Shown here piece by piece: positions 1-5,174 of a stretch of 5,174 bases of DNA. The notes under the pieces are model-generated. The model made no database searches and was not told the origin of the DNA. It saw only the letters and a list, made by a program, of their open reading frames with translations. Every line of letters starts with the position of its first letter. The stretch's first letter is position 1. Source of the DNA: Chloroflexota bacterium (GTDB taxonomy: Bacteria; Chloroflexota; Dehalococcoidia; SAR202; UBA11138); assembly GCA_022566975.1 (NCBI GenBank), contig JADFHV010000179.1:1-5174 (forward strand), read 5' to 3'. The position numbers and the translations under genes are program-made.

Positions 1-1016
1 TAGACCCCGTCTATACCTGGGACCGGCCCCAAGAGCGGATTCCAGTCTGGGGGGATATCGTAAAGGCCAGTCCACCCGCCGGTGTACTCGGCATTTTCGA
101 AGGAAGGCATCCTCCTGGACACTATTGCCCCAATTCGCTCCAGGTAATCTGAGCCGATGTAGTCCGACTGGGTGTCAGGGTCCTGTACCGGGTCGCCTTG
201 GTCGCCGGTACCCACCAACACCGCTCCGCCTGTTTCGGGGCGGAAATAAATCTTGTCTTCCGTGGTCAAGTCTTTTACGACCGGCCAGTCCGCATGGTAG
301 GGCTCGCTTGCTTTGAGCGTGATGACCTTGTGCCGGCTGACCTCGTAGGGCAGCTGGACGCCGATGCCGGCCGCTAGCGCGTTGGTCCACGGGCCGACTG
401 CCAGCACTACAGCCTCGGTCTCGATGGCCCCCGACGGCGTCGTTACGCGGGTGACTCCACCGTCCTGCTCCAGGCCGGTCACGGGCGTATCGGTGAGAAC
501 GCGAGCGCCCAGCTCCTTCGCTCGGGCGGCGTATGACGTGGTCACCAGGTAGGGGTCGCAGTAGCCGGCCTGAGTGTCGTAGCCGATGACCTCTACGTCG
601 TCCAGGGTCAATAGCGGGTGTATCCGCCGCGCCTCGTCCGTCGTGAGCGTCGCCGTGTCGATACCAAGCTCGTTTTGGGCCTGGAAGACCGTCTCCATCG
701 GCTCGCGGTGCTCCTCCGGCCCCAGGACTATGTACCCGGTGCGGCGCCACCCGGCGTCGCCGCCGACCGCCTCACCGAAGTGCTCGAATATCTTCAGACT
801 CTCCACCGCGTGGACCATATTGGCGTGGATGGAGTAGTGGGTGCGGACGATGGCGCAGGACTTGGCGGTGCCGCCGGAGCATAGCTCGCCCCGCTCCAGC
901 AGCACGACGCTCCCGGCACCGTGCCTGACCAGGTTGTAGGCAATGCTGCAGCCGTAGACGCCTCCGCCGATAACGACGACGTCCGCTGCTTTGGGAAGCT
1001 CTCGTCGATCATCCAT
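1..1016 (-). CDS. FAD-dependent oxidoreductase, DAO / sarcosine-oxidase-like family (3' partial)
   Basis: The frame is open from the ATG at 1016 to the window edge (338 codons plus two bases), so the C-terminus is missing, probably some 40-60 residues for a family of about 380-400. Residues 13-43 form the N-terminal FAD-binding Rossmann unit: VVVIGGGVYG carries the GxGxxG motif (G17, G19, G22), and E41 ends the second strand where an acidic residue binds the adenosine ribose. SGGTAKSCAIVRTHYS (47-62) is the loop after the Rossmann unit typical of DAO proteins. AVGPWTN (206-212) is the second FAD-contact segment, and GLYDIPPDWNPLLGPVPG (317-334) is the C-terminal flavin-pocket motif. Family members oxidise amine C-N bonds of amino acids such as sarcosine, glycine or dimethylglycine and pass electrons to O2 or a carrier; the substrate cannot be read here. 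No signal peptide is seen, so it is likely cytoplasmic. It lies 143 bases downstream of the tube-like gene on the same strand. Family call firm, substrate unknown. Confidence 0.93.
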   Translation of the reverse strand, partial: MDDRRELPKAADVVVIGGGVYGCSIAYNLVRHGAGSVVLLERGELCSGGTAKSCAIVRTHYSIHANMVHAVESLKIFEHFGEAVGGDAGWRRTGYIVLGPEEHREPMETVFQAQNELGIDTATLTTDEARRIHPLLTLDDVEVIGYDTQAGYCDPYLVTTSYAARAKELGARVLTDTPVTGLEQDGGVTRVTTPSGAIETEAVVLAVGPWTNALAAGIGVQLPYEVSRHKVITLKASEPYHADWPVVKDLTTEDKIYFRPETGGAVLVGTGDQGDPVQDPDTQSDYIGSDYLERIGAIVSRRMPSFENAEYTGGWTGLYDIPPDWNPLLGPVPGIDGV

Positions 1017-1019
1017 CGT

Positions 1020-1030
1020 CTCCCCTCCCC
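1020..1030 (-). promoter_or_regulatory. Strong ribosome binding site of the FAD oxidoreductase
   Basis: On the minus strand a GGGGAGGGGAG run lies just before the ATG at 1016, with the GGAGG core (1024-1028) 7 bases upstream of it. This fixes the start over the longer upstream reading in the same frame and over the unrelated ATG at 1087. A CCCC at 1032-1035 could pair with part of this run, but the stem would be only 4 bp. Confidence 0.8.
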
Positions 1031-1159
1031 AGGGGTAGTTCCCACCGAGACCCACCCCGAGGGCGTCGGCATCCGGGCTCGTGCCACGCCCGAAGTCCTT
1101 GCCTAGCGGTCGAACGCGCCCACCTTGCGACACTGGCTTCGGGTCAGCAACGCACTAGC

Positions 1160-2557
1160 TCACTTAGCCACTCTAAATTTCATCTGCTCACAGTAAAGTT
1201 CAACCGTAAAGCGTGCGACCTCCTCTCTGTTGGCCTCGTAGGTGACCGTGTCCAAGCCGATGATCCCGACGTTACTGATCTGGATCTCGGCCAGCTCTTG
1301 CCGGAGGTCTGGTGCCAAGAAGGTGATCGCTCCCGACAGCTCATCCGCTTCGCTGCACCTGCCGTCGATGACGAATGATTGGAACCATGCTTGCCAGGAA
1401 TTTATGTCGGCCATCGATACCGTGAGCTTGAGGTTCGGCACCTCGACTTCGGCGGGGTGATTTGTCGGCTCGCGGAAGGCGCCGACCTCGTCCCTTACGA
1501 ATGACCTTTTCCATGTAAAGGAGTCGATCTTAGCGACCCGAGAGCAAGGCAGGTCACCCAGGGAGAATTGGAAATTCGAGGATAGCCAGCGTTTCGCGGG
1601 GACGCCCCCGTCGGCAATGCCGCTACCATCGCCAGGGCGGTAACGAATCGACTCGGGGACGAGCTTGACCGTTAGGTAGGCAGGCTCCTTGCTTGAACCG
1701 TCCAACGCCGGTATCGTCACCTCGCTGATCTGAACGGTGGAACACTCGCGAACATCCATTGAATTCTGGTCGAAGTCGCAGGCATGGACCTCAACATTCT
1801 TGGCCACGTCTACGTTGTCGAAGGCCTGGTCTATCCACTCGTAGAATTCGGTAGACATACCCATGTCGACGTCTATGGTGAGATCCTCGTATATGATGCG
1901 CGTGATGTGTTTCTTTGGAAGGTTACCGGGACCTACCTGATAGGTCGCGACTTCGGCTTTGATCGAGCCTCCGGCATACTTCTTGAGGAAGCCGAGAACC
2001 CCAGAATCCGCCGTCAGAGCAAAGCGACCAGCGGTGTACGAGCGTGTTGCTGCCATTGATTTATCCTCCTCTTTTGTTGCGGCGCGCTCCTCCTCAGCCG
2101 GCGGAGCATCCTCCCTCCTAACAGATGCCACCTGCTTACTCACGACGCCGCTGGCGCCCGGGGCCACCCTATTCCCTCCCCTGACTCTGGAGGTGATCCC
2201 CACAGGCGAAACTCCGGCTGTCGGGGGAGTATCGAGTTCTCGAACGGCCTTGACAAGTGCGGTGAAACTCCCGGCTCCAAGCTCCGGTATGTTAGCCACC
2301 TCCTGGATATCCGTGAACCGTCGAAGCCTGCTTCGCTTCGACATTATGCTCACGGCGGCCCGATAGTGCCCACCCTGCTTGCCGGGAACCTCCACAGCCT
2401 TCGCGACCCGGTTCACGGTCGCGGCGTTTAGAAAGGCCAGAACGGCCTGCGTCTCTTCGGGAGTCAGCTCATCGGCCCTGATTTCGTCTATTTGCACGCT
2501 CCACCTCACATCGCAAAGCTTGGCTGGTAGATTAACCTTGAGCAAGTGGTGAGTCAA
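1160..2557 (-). CDS. HhH-like N-terminal part fused in frame to a phage-tail / contractile-injection tube-like protein
   Basis: The frame has 465 codons. Residues 30-107 are helical; 69-107 (SIMSKRSRLRRFTDIQEVAN, then IPELGAGSFTALVKAV) resemble a ComEA/GspK-type helix-hairpin-helix. Residues 108-167 are a low-complexity linker rich in Pro, Gly, Val, Lys and Glu. Residues 168-465 resemble T4 gp19-like tail-tube proteins of contractile tails and injection systems. Seen motifs are RSYTAGRFAL near the start, KKHITRIIYEDLTIDVDMGM followed by FYEWI (215-242), TIPALDGSSKEPAYLTVKLV (281-300), SSNFQFSLGDLPCSRVAKID (326-345) and FTVELYCEQMKF (450-461). The layout suggests two tube-like halves, about 187-305 and 328-465. 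Such proteins stack into the inner tube through which an effector or DNA passes. The 5' end is uncertain: the TTG at 2557 has no good ribosome site, while GTG at 2497 has GAGG 6 bases upstream. Methionine 168 (2056) has the best site. No sheath, baseplate or ATPase gene is in view. The tube call is from remembered family motifs, not a search; the HhH call is weaker. Confidence 0.75.
   Translation of the reverse strand: MTHHLLKVNLPAKLCDVRWSVQIDEIRADELTPEETQAVLAFLNAATVNRVAKAVEVPGKQGGHYRAAVSIMSKRSRLRRFTDIQEVANIPELGAGSFTALVKAVRELDTPPTAGVSPVGITSRVRGGNRVAPGASGVVSKQVASVRREDAPPAEEERAATKEEDKSMAATRSYTAGRFALTADSGVLGFLKKYAGGSIKAEVATYQVGPGNLPKKHITRIIYEDLTIDVDMGMSTEFYEWIDQAFDNVDVAKNVEVHACDFDQNSMDVRECSTVQISEVTIPALDGSSKEPAYLTVKLVPESIRYRPGDGSGIADGGVPAKRWLSSNFQFSLGDLPCSRVAKIDSFTWKRSFVRDEVGAFREPTNHPAEVEVPNLKLTVSMADINSWQAWFQSFVIDGRCSEADELSGAITFLAPDLRQELAEIQISNVGIIGLDTVTYEANREEVARFTVELYCEQMKFRVAK
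2054..2072 (-). promoter_or_regulatory. Internal in-frame start with perfect Shine-Dalgarno (Met168 of the tube-like frame)
   Basis: AGAGGAGGAT occupies 2072-2063 on the minus strand, with AGGAGG at 2070-2065 ending 8 bases before the ATG at 2056-2054. Initiation here gives a 298-residue protein starting MAATRSYTAGRFAL, which is where tube-like proteins of this family normally begin. This is the strongest ribosome site in the window and lies inside an open frame, where it encodes the Lys-Glu-Glu-Asp-Lys-Ser end of the linker. I infer that the tube protein is made from this start, alone or together with the long form. Confidence 0.75.
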
Positions 2558-2587
2558 CCGCCACGGCCCCCATCTCCCCGTCTAGAT

Positions 2588-2638
2588 AACTGGGGCAATC
2601 CCACAGGTGGCTAGGCGTTCATTATCAAGAACTGGGGC
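2588..2638. repeat. 9-bp direct repeat AACTGGGGC upstream of the tube-like gene
   Basis: AACTGGGGC occurs at 2588-2596 and again at 2630-2638, start to start 42 bases, which is close to four helical turns. Both copies lie within 75 bases upstream of the tube-like frame, so a paired protein-binding site is possible. A chance match of this length in GC-rich DNA is also quite possible. Confidence 0.35.
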
Positions 2639-2668
2639 GCTGATCGCAGCCGAAGTTGGGTGCTAGGG

Positions 2669-2714
2669 GTCTGAGTTGTAGGTCACTAGTCAGACGGATC
2701 CCCACCTAGTGACC
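2669..2714. repeat. Perfect 9-bp inverted repeat with an overlapping 6-bp inverted repeat
   Basis: GGTCACTAG at 2681-2689 and CTAGTGACC at 2706-2714 are exact reverse complements around a 16-base spacer. GTCTGA at 2669-2674 is also the exact complement of TCAGAC at 2690-2695, which lies in that spacer. The two stems interleave, so both cannot form at once in one molecule. No T-run follows on either strand, which argues against an ordinary terminator. Possible roles are an operator, a recombination or transposon-end remnant, or alternative RNA structures. Confidence 0.6.
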
Positions 2715-2765
2715 GTAGAGATCTAGGCGGTGGTGAGGCACTGCGCGCTATCACAGGACTCCAGT

Positions 2766-2815
2766 GTCGTTCCGAGCCCTTCGGCTTCGCTCAGGATAAA
2801 CTCCGCGAAGAATCT
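2766..2815. repeat. 50-bp REP/MITE-like intergenic repeat (CCTTCGGCTTCGCTCAGG type)
   Basis: The block starts GTCGTTCCGAGC, continues with CCTTCGGCTTCGCTCAGGAT and ends CGCGAAGAATCT. It matches the style of short intergenic repeats beginning GTCATTC(C/T)GAGC and ending GAAGAATCT that I remember from many environmental bacterial genomes. It contains alternative stems: AGCC/GGCT (2775-2778 with 2783-2786), GAGC/GCTC (2774-2777 with 2789-2792) and CTTCGC/GCGAAG (2785-2790 with 2805-2810). Such elements are probably non-autonomous and spread by a REP-associated or other transposase elsewhere in the genome. Only one copy is in this window, so repetition itself is not shown here. Confidence 0.6.
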
Positions 2816-2847
2816 AAGGCCGCTGGGGTCTCCCCGGTTCCGATGTA

Positions 2848-2909
2848 CCGCACCCTAAGGCTGCGGCATGTCCCTCGTTTACCCCGATGCCACGCCCCTC
2901 GGGGTGTGG
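2848..2909. other. Two small hairpins downstream of the aminotransferase gene
   Basis: CCGCA (2848-2852) pairs with TGCGG (2862-2866), with a CC/GG step inside. CCACGCCC (2890-2897) pairs with GGGTGTGG (2902-2909) around CTCG, with one G-U pair as plus-strand RNA but an A-C mismatch as minus-strand RNA. They start about 45 bases past the aminotransferase stop on its downstream side. They could slow transcription or protect the 3' end, but there is no U-tract, so they are not called as a terminator. Confidence 0.3.
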
Positions 2910-2954
2910 TCGAAATGCGCTCAGCGACGCGTCATTCCACCCTCGACAACCACC

Positions 2955-4235
2955 TCACTCCTCGAGCTCGGCGGCGTGCTCCGCGACCTTGCGAAAGGCG
3001 CTCGCGTACTCCTCGATGGTCTCGGGCCGGTAGTGCTTGAACCACGGGACGTCGAACGCCCGCTCGGGCAGCGCCTCCGATACGGGTAGACTCCCCTCGC
3101 CCTGCCGCACGTCCCGTTGCGTGTTGGCGATTCGCGTGGGAGTGCCGTGGCCGTACACGTCCGCCTCGTTCAAGACCGGGTGCAGGTGCATCAGGTCGTT
3201 GAGGCCGGGGCGGGTCGGGAAGCCCTCGGCGCGGACCGCCTCGCAGAACCTGTGGACGCTCAGCCCGCCCATCTCATCGGACACGTACTGGCCCTTGGGC
3301 GAGTACCATCCTCCCTTGGTGCTTCCAGAGTCGGCGGGAGGCCGGTGGGCCCTGAGACCGGGTACGCCCTCGAGGAGGTCCCAGAAGTAGTTCATGGCAC
3401 TCTGGATCTCCTCCATCCTCTCGCGATAGTGCCTGAGCTGCACCCGGCCCACGGCGGTGGACATCTGGCTGATCCGGTACTTGTGGCCGCCAAGGGGCAT
3501 GCGCCCATATTTCCTGAGGGCCGGGTCCTCGATGACGTCGAGCCTGAATCCCGTGCGCTCGTAGTGGCCGAAGGCCACGGCGCGCTCCCAGATCTTCTGG
3601 TCGTCGGTGATCAGGAAGCCGCCCTCGCCCATGGCCAGCGACTTCTCGGACATCACTGACATGGCGGCGACGTCGCCCAGAGTCCCGACCAGCCGCCCGT
3701 TGTACAGGGCTCCGTGGGCGTGGGAGACGTCCTCGATCACCTTGACGCCGTGTCGGCCCGCGACGTCCATGATGGCGTCCATGTCGGCGGGATAGCCGAA
3801 GTAGTGGACGACGATGATGGCCTTGGTACTGTCGGTGATCTTGCGCTCGACGTCGGCCGGGTCGAGGGTCATCGTCTCCGGGTCCACGTCGGCGAAGACC
3901 ACCGTGGCGCCCAGGTTCAGGGCCGGCAGAGCCGAGGACCAGATGGTCAGACTCTGGCAGATGATCTCGTCGCCTAGGCCGACGCCGCAGCCGAACATGG
4001 CCGAGTGGAGCGATGCGGTCCCGTTGTTGCAGGCCAGCGCGTAGTCGACCCCGTGCCAGTCGGCGAACTCACGCTCCAGCTCCAGCGTCTCGTCTATTGC
4101 CGACATCTTGCCCGCCCGAAGCACCTCCAGGACGGCCTCCTCGTCCTCTCGAGTGATGATTGGCCACTTGAACATGTCGCCGGGATCGGTCTGGACGGCC
4201 TGGGGACCGCCGTAGATCGCGAGGTCGCTTGTCAT
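2955..4235 (-). CDS. DegT/DnrJ/EryC1/StrS family PLP-dependent aminotransferase
   Basis: The complete 426-residue gene has a length close to the family norm (about 370-430). The fold-type I aminotransferase layout is clear. CNNGTASLHSAM (69-80) holds the PLP phosphate-binding segment. TKAIIVVHYFGYPADMDAI (137-155) and VKVIEDVSHAHGALYNGRLV (164-183) follow, with D169 as the residue facing the pyridine nitrogen. SEKSLAMGEGGFLIT (196-210) contains K198, the expected Schiff-base lysine, before the GEGG signature. Family enzymes transfer the amino group of glutamate or glutamine to a keto-sugar or to a cyclitol/aminoshikimate-type carbonyl, usually for surface sugars or secondary metabolites; the substrate cannot be read. 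It is likely cytoplasmic and dimeric. The start at 4235 is backed by GGAGG 8 bases upstream. No sugar-nucleotide partner genes are in the window; the next gene downstream is the tube-like frame about 400 bases away. Family very sure, pathway unknown. Confidence 0.95.
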   Translation of the reverse strand: MTSDLAIYGGPQAVQTDPGDMFKWPIITREDEEAVLEVLRAGKMSAIDETLELEREFADWHGVDYALACNNGTASLHSAMFGCGVGLGDEIICQSLTIWSSALPALNLGATVVFADVDPETMTLDPADVERKITDSTKAIIVVHYFGYPADMDAIMDVAGRHGVKVIEDVSHAHGALYNGRLVGTLGDVAAMSVMSEKSLAMGEGGFLITDDQKIWERAVAFGHYERTGFRLDVIEDPALRKYGRMPLGGHKYRISQMSTAVGRVQLRHYRERMEEIQSAMNYFWDLLEGVPGLRAHRPPADSGSTKGGWYSPKGQYVSDEMGGLSVHRFCEAVRAEGFPTRPGLNDLMHLHPVLNEADVYGHGTPTRIANTQRDVRQGEGSLPVSEALPERAFDVPWFKHYRPETIEEYASAFRKVAEHAAELEE

Positions 4236-4243
4236 CGGTCAAC

Positions 4244-4256
4244 CCTCCGCCGGAGG
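4244..4256 (-). promoter_or_regulatory. Aminotransferase ribosome binding site inside an inverted repeat
   Basis: GGAGG at 4248-4244 (minus) lies 8 bases before the ATG at 4235. It is the 3' arm of a perfect inverted repeat, CCTCCG-G-CGGAGG on the minus strand, able to form a 5-bp stem with a GGC loop in the mRNA. The hairpin would cover the ribosome site, so translation may be dampened or controlled. The ribosome site itself is well supported; the regulation is inferred. Confidence 0.6.
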
Positions 4257-4286
4257 AGTCTCTGCGCGTCGCTTGGGACGCGACGT

Positions 4287-4315
4287 AGTATACCGGGCGG
4301 CGGTCCTCATATCCA
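4287..4315 (-). promoter_or_regulatory. Candidate leftward promoter for the aminotransferase
   Basis: On the minus strand TGGATA (4315-4310) is followed after 17 bases by TATACT (4292-4287), matching the sigma70 -35 and -10 consensus at 4 of 6 and 5 of 6 positions. Transcription would start near 4280, giving a leader of about 45 bases that includes the ribosome-site hairpin. Plausible but unproven. Confidence 0.4.
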
Positions 4316-4350
4316 TTGGTAAAGAGCCCGAGCCGCCGGTGGACTCCTGC

Positions 4351-4378
4351 TTGACGGTCTGCTTCGCAGGAATATAAT
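4351..4378 (+). promoter_or_regulatory. Strong rightward sigma70-type promoter for the membrane-protein gene
   Basis: TTGACG (4351-4356) and a perfect TATAAT (4373-4378) are separated by 16 bases, a near-consensus housekeeping promoter. The start of transcription is expected near 4384-4386, about 30 bases before the ATG at 4416. The -10 box overlaps an in-frame ATG at 4377, which therefore would not be on the transcript and should not be taken as the start. Confidence 0.65.
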
Positions 4379-4415
4379 GGCACAAGCCCTGAGGGGAGTG
4401 AGCCGGGACACGACC

Positions 4416-5174
4416 ATGGTGGACGACCGCGAAGAGCCCGAAGAGAAGATCGAGAAGTTCGACGAGTTCGGACAGGCGCTCGAGGGATACATCTCTCTCG
4501 AGCAGGCCCGCGTGCTGGCCATCCAGCACGCGCGGGACAACCGCGACTTCTACGGGGGCCGCTACCGCGACCGCGACCTGGTCTGGGAGGTCGCCAGCGC
4601 CGACGAGGGCGAGGACTACTACGAGATTCGCCTGTCGTATCGCCCCGCCGGTAGGTTCAGGGGCGAGCCGGGGCTCGAGCAGTTCACCATCGACAAGACG
4701 GGGAGCATCGAGCTGCGCCAGATCCTCGACGAGCCGAGGGCGAGGCGCAGCATCTCGATGCTGGTGCTGGCCATAGTTGGCGTTGTGGTCATCGCAGGCG
4801 CCGCGGGCGGAGTCCTGTTTGCGTCGGGCGCTCTTGGCGGTGGGGATGGTGAGAGCGCCCCGGAGGCCCCTGCCCCGGAGGTCCTTGCCTCGACGCCCAC
4901 CGTCCAGCCGCTCGCGCAGGCGGCTGTGGTCGGGCCGACCCCGACCGGTGGAGCACCTGCGGCGGTGCCTGCCGCCGGTGAATGCACGACTCGGGCAGAG
5001 GCCGAGAGCCTGATGGACTCGGTGACGCCCGCGATTGACGCATGGAAAGCCCAGGGTAGCCTCCCACCGCGGGTTGGCGAGATTCTGGCCCAGCTGGGGG
5101 ACCCCGCGGTCCTGATCCAGCAGGGGGAGTTCCAGGCGGCGTGCGCGATGCTAAAGGAGATGCGCGCCGCCTTT
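4416..5174 (+). CDS. Single-pass membrane protein with PepSY-like N-terminal domain and Pro/Ala-rich linker (3' partial)
   Basis: 253 codons are open to the window edge. Residues 1-110 are charged and probably cytoplasmic: a helix (SLEQARVLAIQHARDN, 27-42), then strands LVWEVAS, DYYEIRLSYRPAG and EQFTIDKTGSIELRQIL (88-104). That helix-plus-sheet order is PepSY-like, but this is a fold-level guess. DEPRARR (105-111) is a positively charged inner flank, followed by a transmembrane segment at about 113-136 (ISMLVLAIVGVVVIAG and on). Residues 140-188 are a Gly/Pro/Ala/Thr linker, then a second domain begins near C190. The layout implies N-in, C-out. The function is unknown; similar proteins occur, as I recall, in SAR202-type Chloroflexota. 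The ATG at 4416 was chosen because the in-frame ATG at 4377 lies in the -10 box and the in-frame GTG at 4398 has its GGGGA directly abutting it. GGGA at 4405-4408 gives only a weak ribosome site, so the GTG is not excluded. Confidence 0.85.
   Translation, partial: MVDDREEPEEKIEKFDEFGQALEGYISLEQARVLAIQHARDNRDFYGGRYRDRDLVWEVASADEGEDYYEIRLSYRPAGRFRGEPGLEQFTIDKTGSIELRQILDEPRARRSISMLVLAIVGVVVIAGAAGGVLFASGALGGGDGESAPEAPAPEVLASTPTVQPLAQAAVVGPTPTGGAPAAVPAAGECTTRAEAESLMDSVTPAIDAWKAQGSLPPRVGEILAQLGDPAVLIQQGEFQAACAMLKEMRAAF

Larger units (their letters stand above)
2558..2954. other. Gene-free, repeat-rich intergenic region
   Basis: No reading frame on either strand here has family-like sequence; the short plus-strand frames beginning at 2843 and 2868 are arginine-rich or run antisense into the aminotransferase. 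The region holds a 9-bp direct repeat, two overlapping inverted repeats, a 50-bp palindrome-bearing repeat and small hairpins near 2848-2909. It also contains the 3' flank of the aminotransferase and the 5' flank of the tube-like frame. A GATAAT at 2626-2621 (minus) could serve as a -10 box for the tube gene, but no matching -35 is evident. No T-tract follows any hairpin, so no classical intrinsic terminator is called. Confidence 0.6.

Noticed and set aside
175..750. 191-codon minus-strand frame
   Set aside because: Same strand but out of frame with the oxidoreductase, which has clear motifs throughout; Arg/Gly/Pro-rich shadow.
794..1087. 97-codon minus-strand frame starting at ATG 1087
   Set aside because: Different frame from the oxidoreductase and largely overlapping its FAD-binding region; low-complexity Ala/Ser/Pro/Thr sequence with no family look.
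1089..1143. 7-bp inverted repeat CCCGAAG/CTTCGGG flanking a 41-base spacer between the tube-like and oxidoreductase genes
   Set aside because: Long loop, no T-tract and short arms; within chance expectation for GC-rich DNA, so not called as a terminator.
1959..2366. 135-codon plus-strand frame opposite the tube-like gene linker
   Set aside because: Antisense to a frame with family motifs; Ser/Ala/Pro-rich with no support of its own.
3117..3659. 180-codon plus-strand frame antisense to the aminotransferase
   Set aside because: Composition is that of a reverse-strand shadow of a GC-rich gene, with no recognisable domain or ribosome site.
4377..4379. In-frame ATG as the start of the membrane protein
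   Set aside because: Lies inside the TATAAT box, so it would precede the transcript start.
4069..4529. Minus-strand frames upstream of and overlapping the aminotransferase start and opposite the membrane protein
   Set aside because: They cross both divergent promoters and are out of frame with, or antisense to, supported genes.
1..5174. CRISPR array, tRNA, rRNA or complete insertion sequence
   Set aside because: No regularly spaced repeats, no cloverleaf-like segment, and no transposase motifs were seen on either strand.

Overview
The window is high-GC bacterial DNA with three genes on the minus strand and one divergent gene on the plus strand; both outer genes run off the window edges. The family mix is a flavin-dependent DAO-type oxidoreductase, a DegT-type aminotransferase, and a membrane protein with a PepSY-like N-terminal half. 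Together with a short GC-rich intergenic repeat, this resembles Chloroflexota of the Dehalococcoidia/SAR202 type. That placement is an inference from remembered sequence style and was not tested.

Layout. 1-1016 (minus): N-terminal 338 residues of an FAD-dependent DAO/sarcosine-oxidase-like enzyme; its C-terminus lies outside the window. 1017-1159: short gap with no clear gene. 1160-2557 (minus): a 465-codon frame joining a helix-hairpin-helix (HhH)-like N-terminal part, a low-complexity linker, and a 298-residue part that looks like a contractile-tail/injection-system tube protein (T4 gp19-like). The tube part has its own methionine at codon 168 behind a perfect AGGAGG. 2558-2954: about 400 bases without a gene, holding several inverted repeats, a 50-bp dispersed-type repeat and a 9-bp direct repeat. 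2955-4235 (minus): complete DegT/DnrJ/EryC1/StrS PLP-dependent aminotransferase. 4236-4415: divergent promoter region with a near-consensus sigma70-type promoter firing right and a weaker candidate firing left. 4416-5174 (plus): N-terminal 253 residues of a single-pass membrane protein.

The aminotransferase and the oxidoreductase could both act on amino or amino-sugar substrates, but they are separated by the tube gene and a repeat-rich gap, so I see no firm operon linking them. The most unusual item is the tube-like gene: a structural protein of a phage tail or contractile injection system sits between metabolic genes, with softer codon usage than the aminotransferase and a nested in-frame start. 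No complete new multi-gene system is visible here. If one exists, the tube gene is the lead, and the evidence would have to come from elsewhere in the genome.
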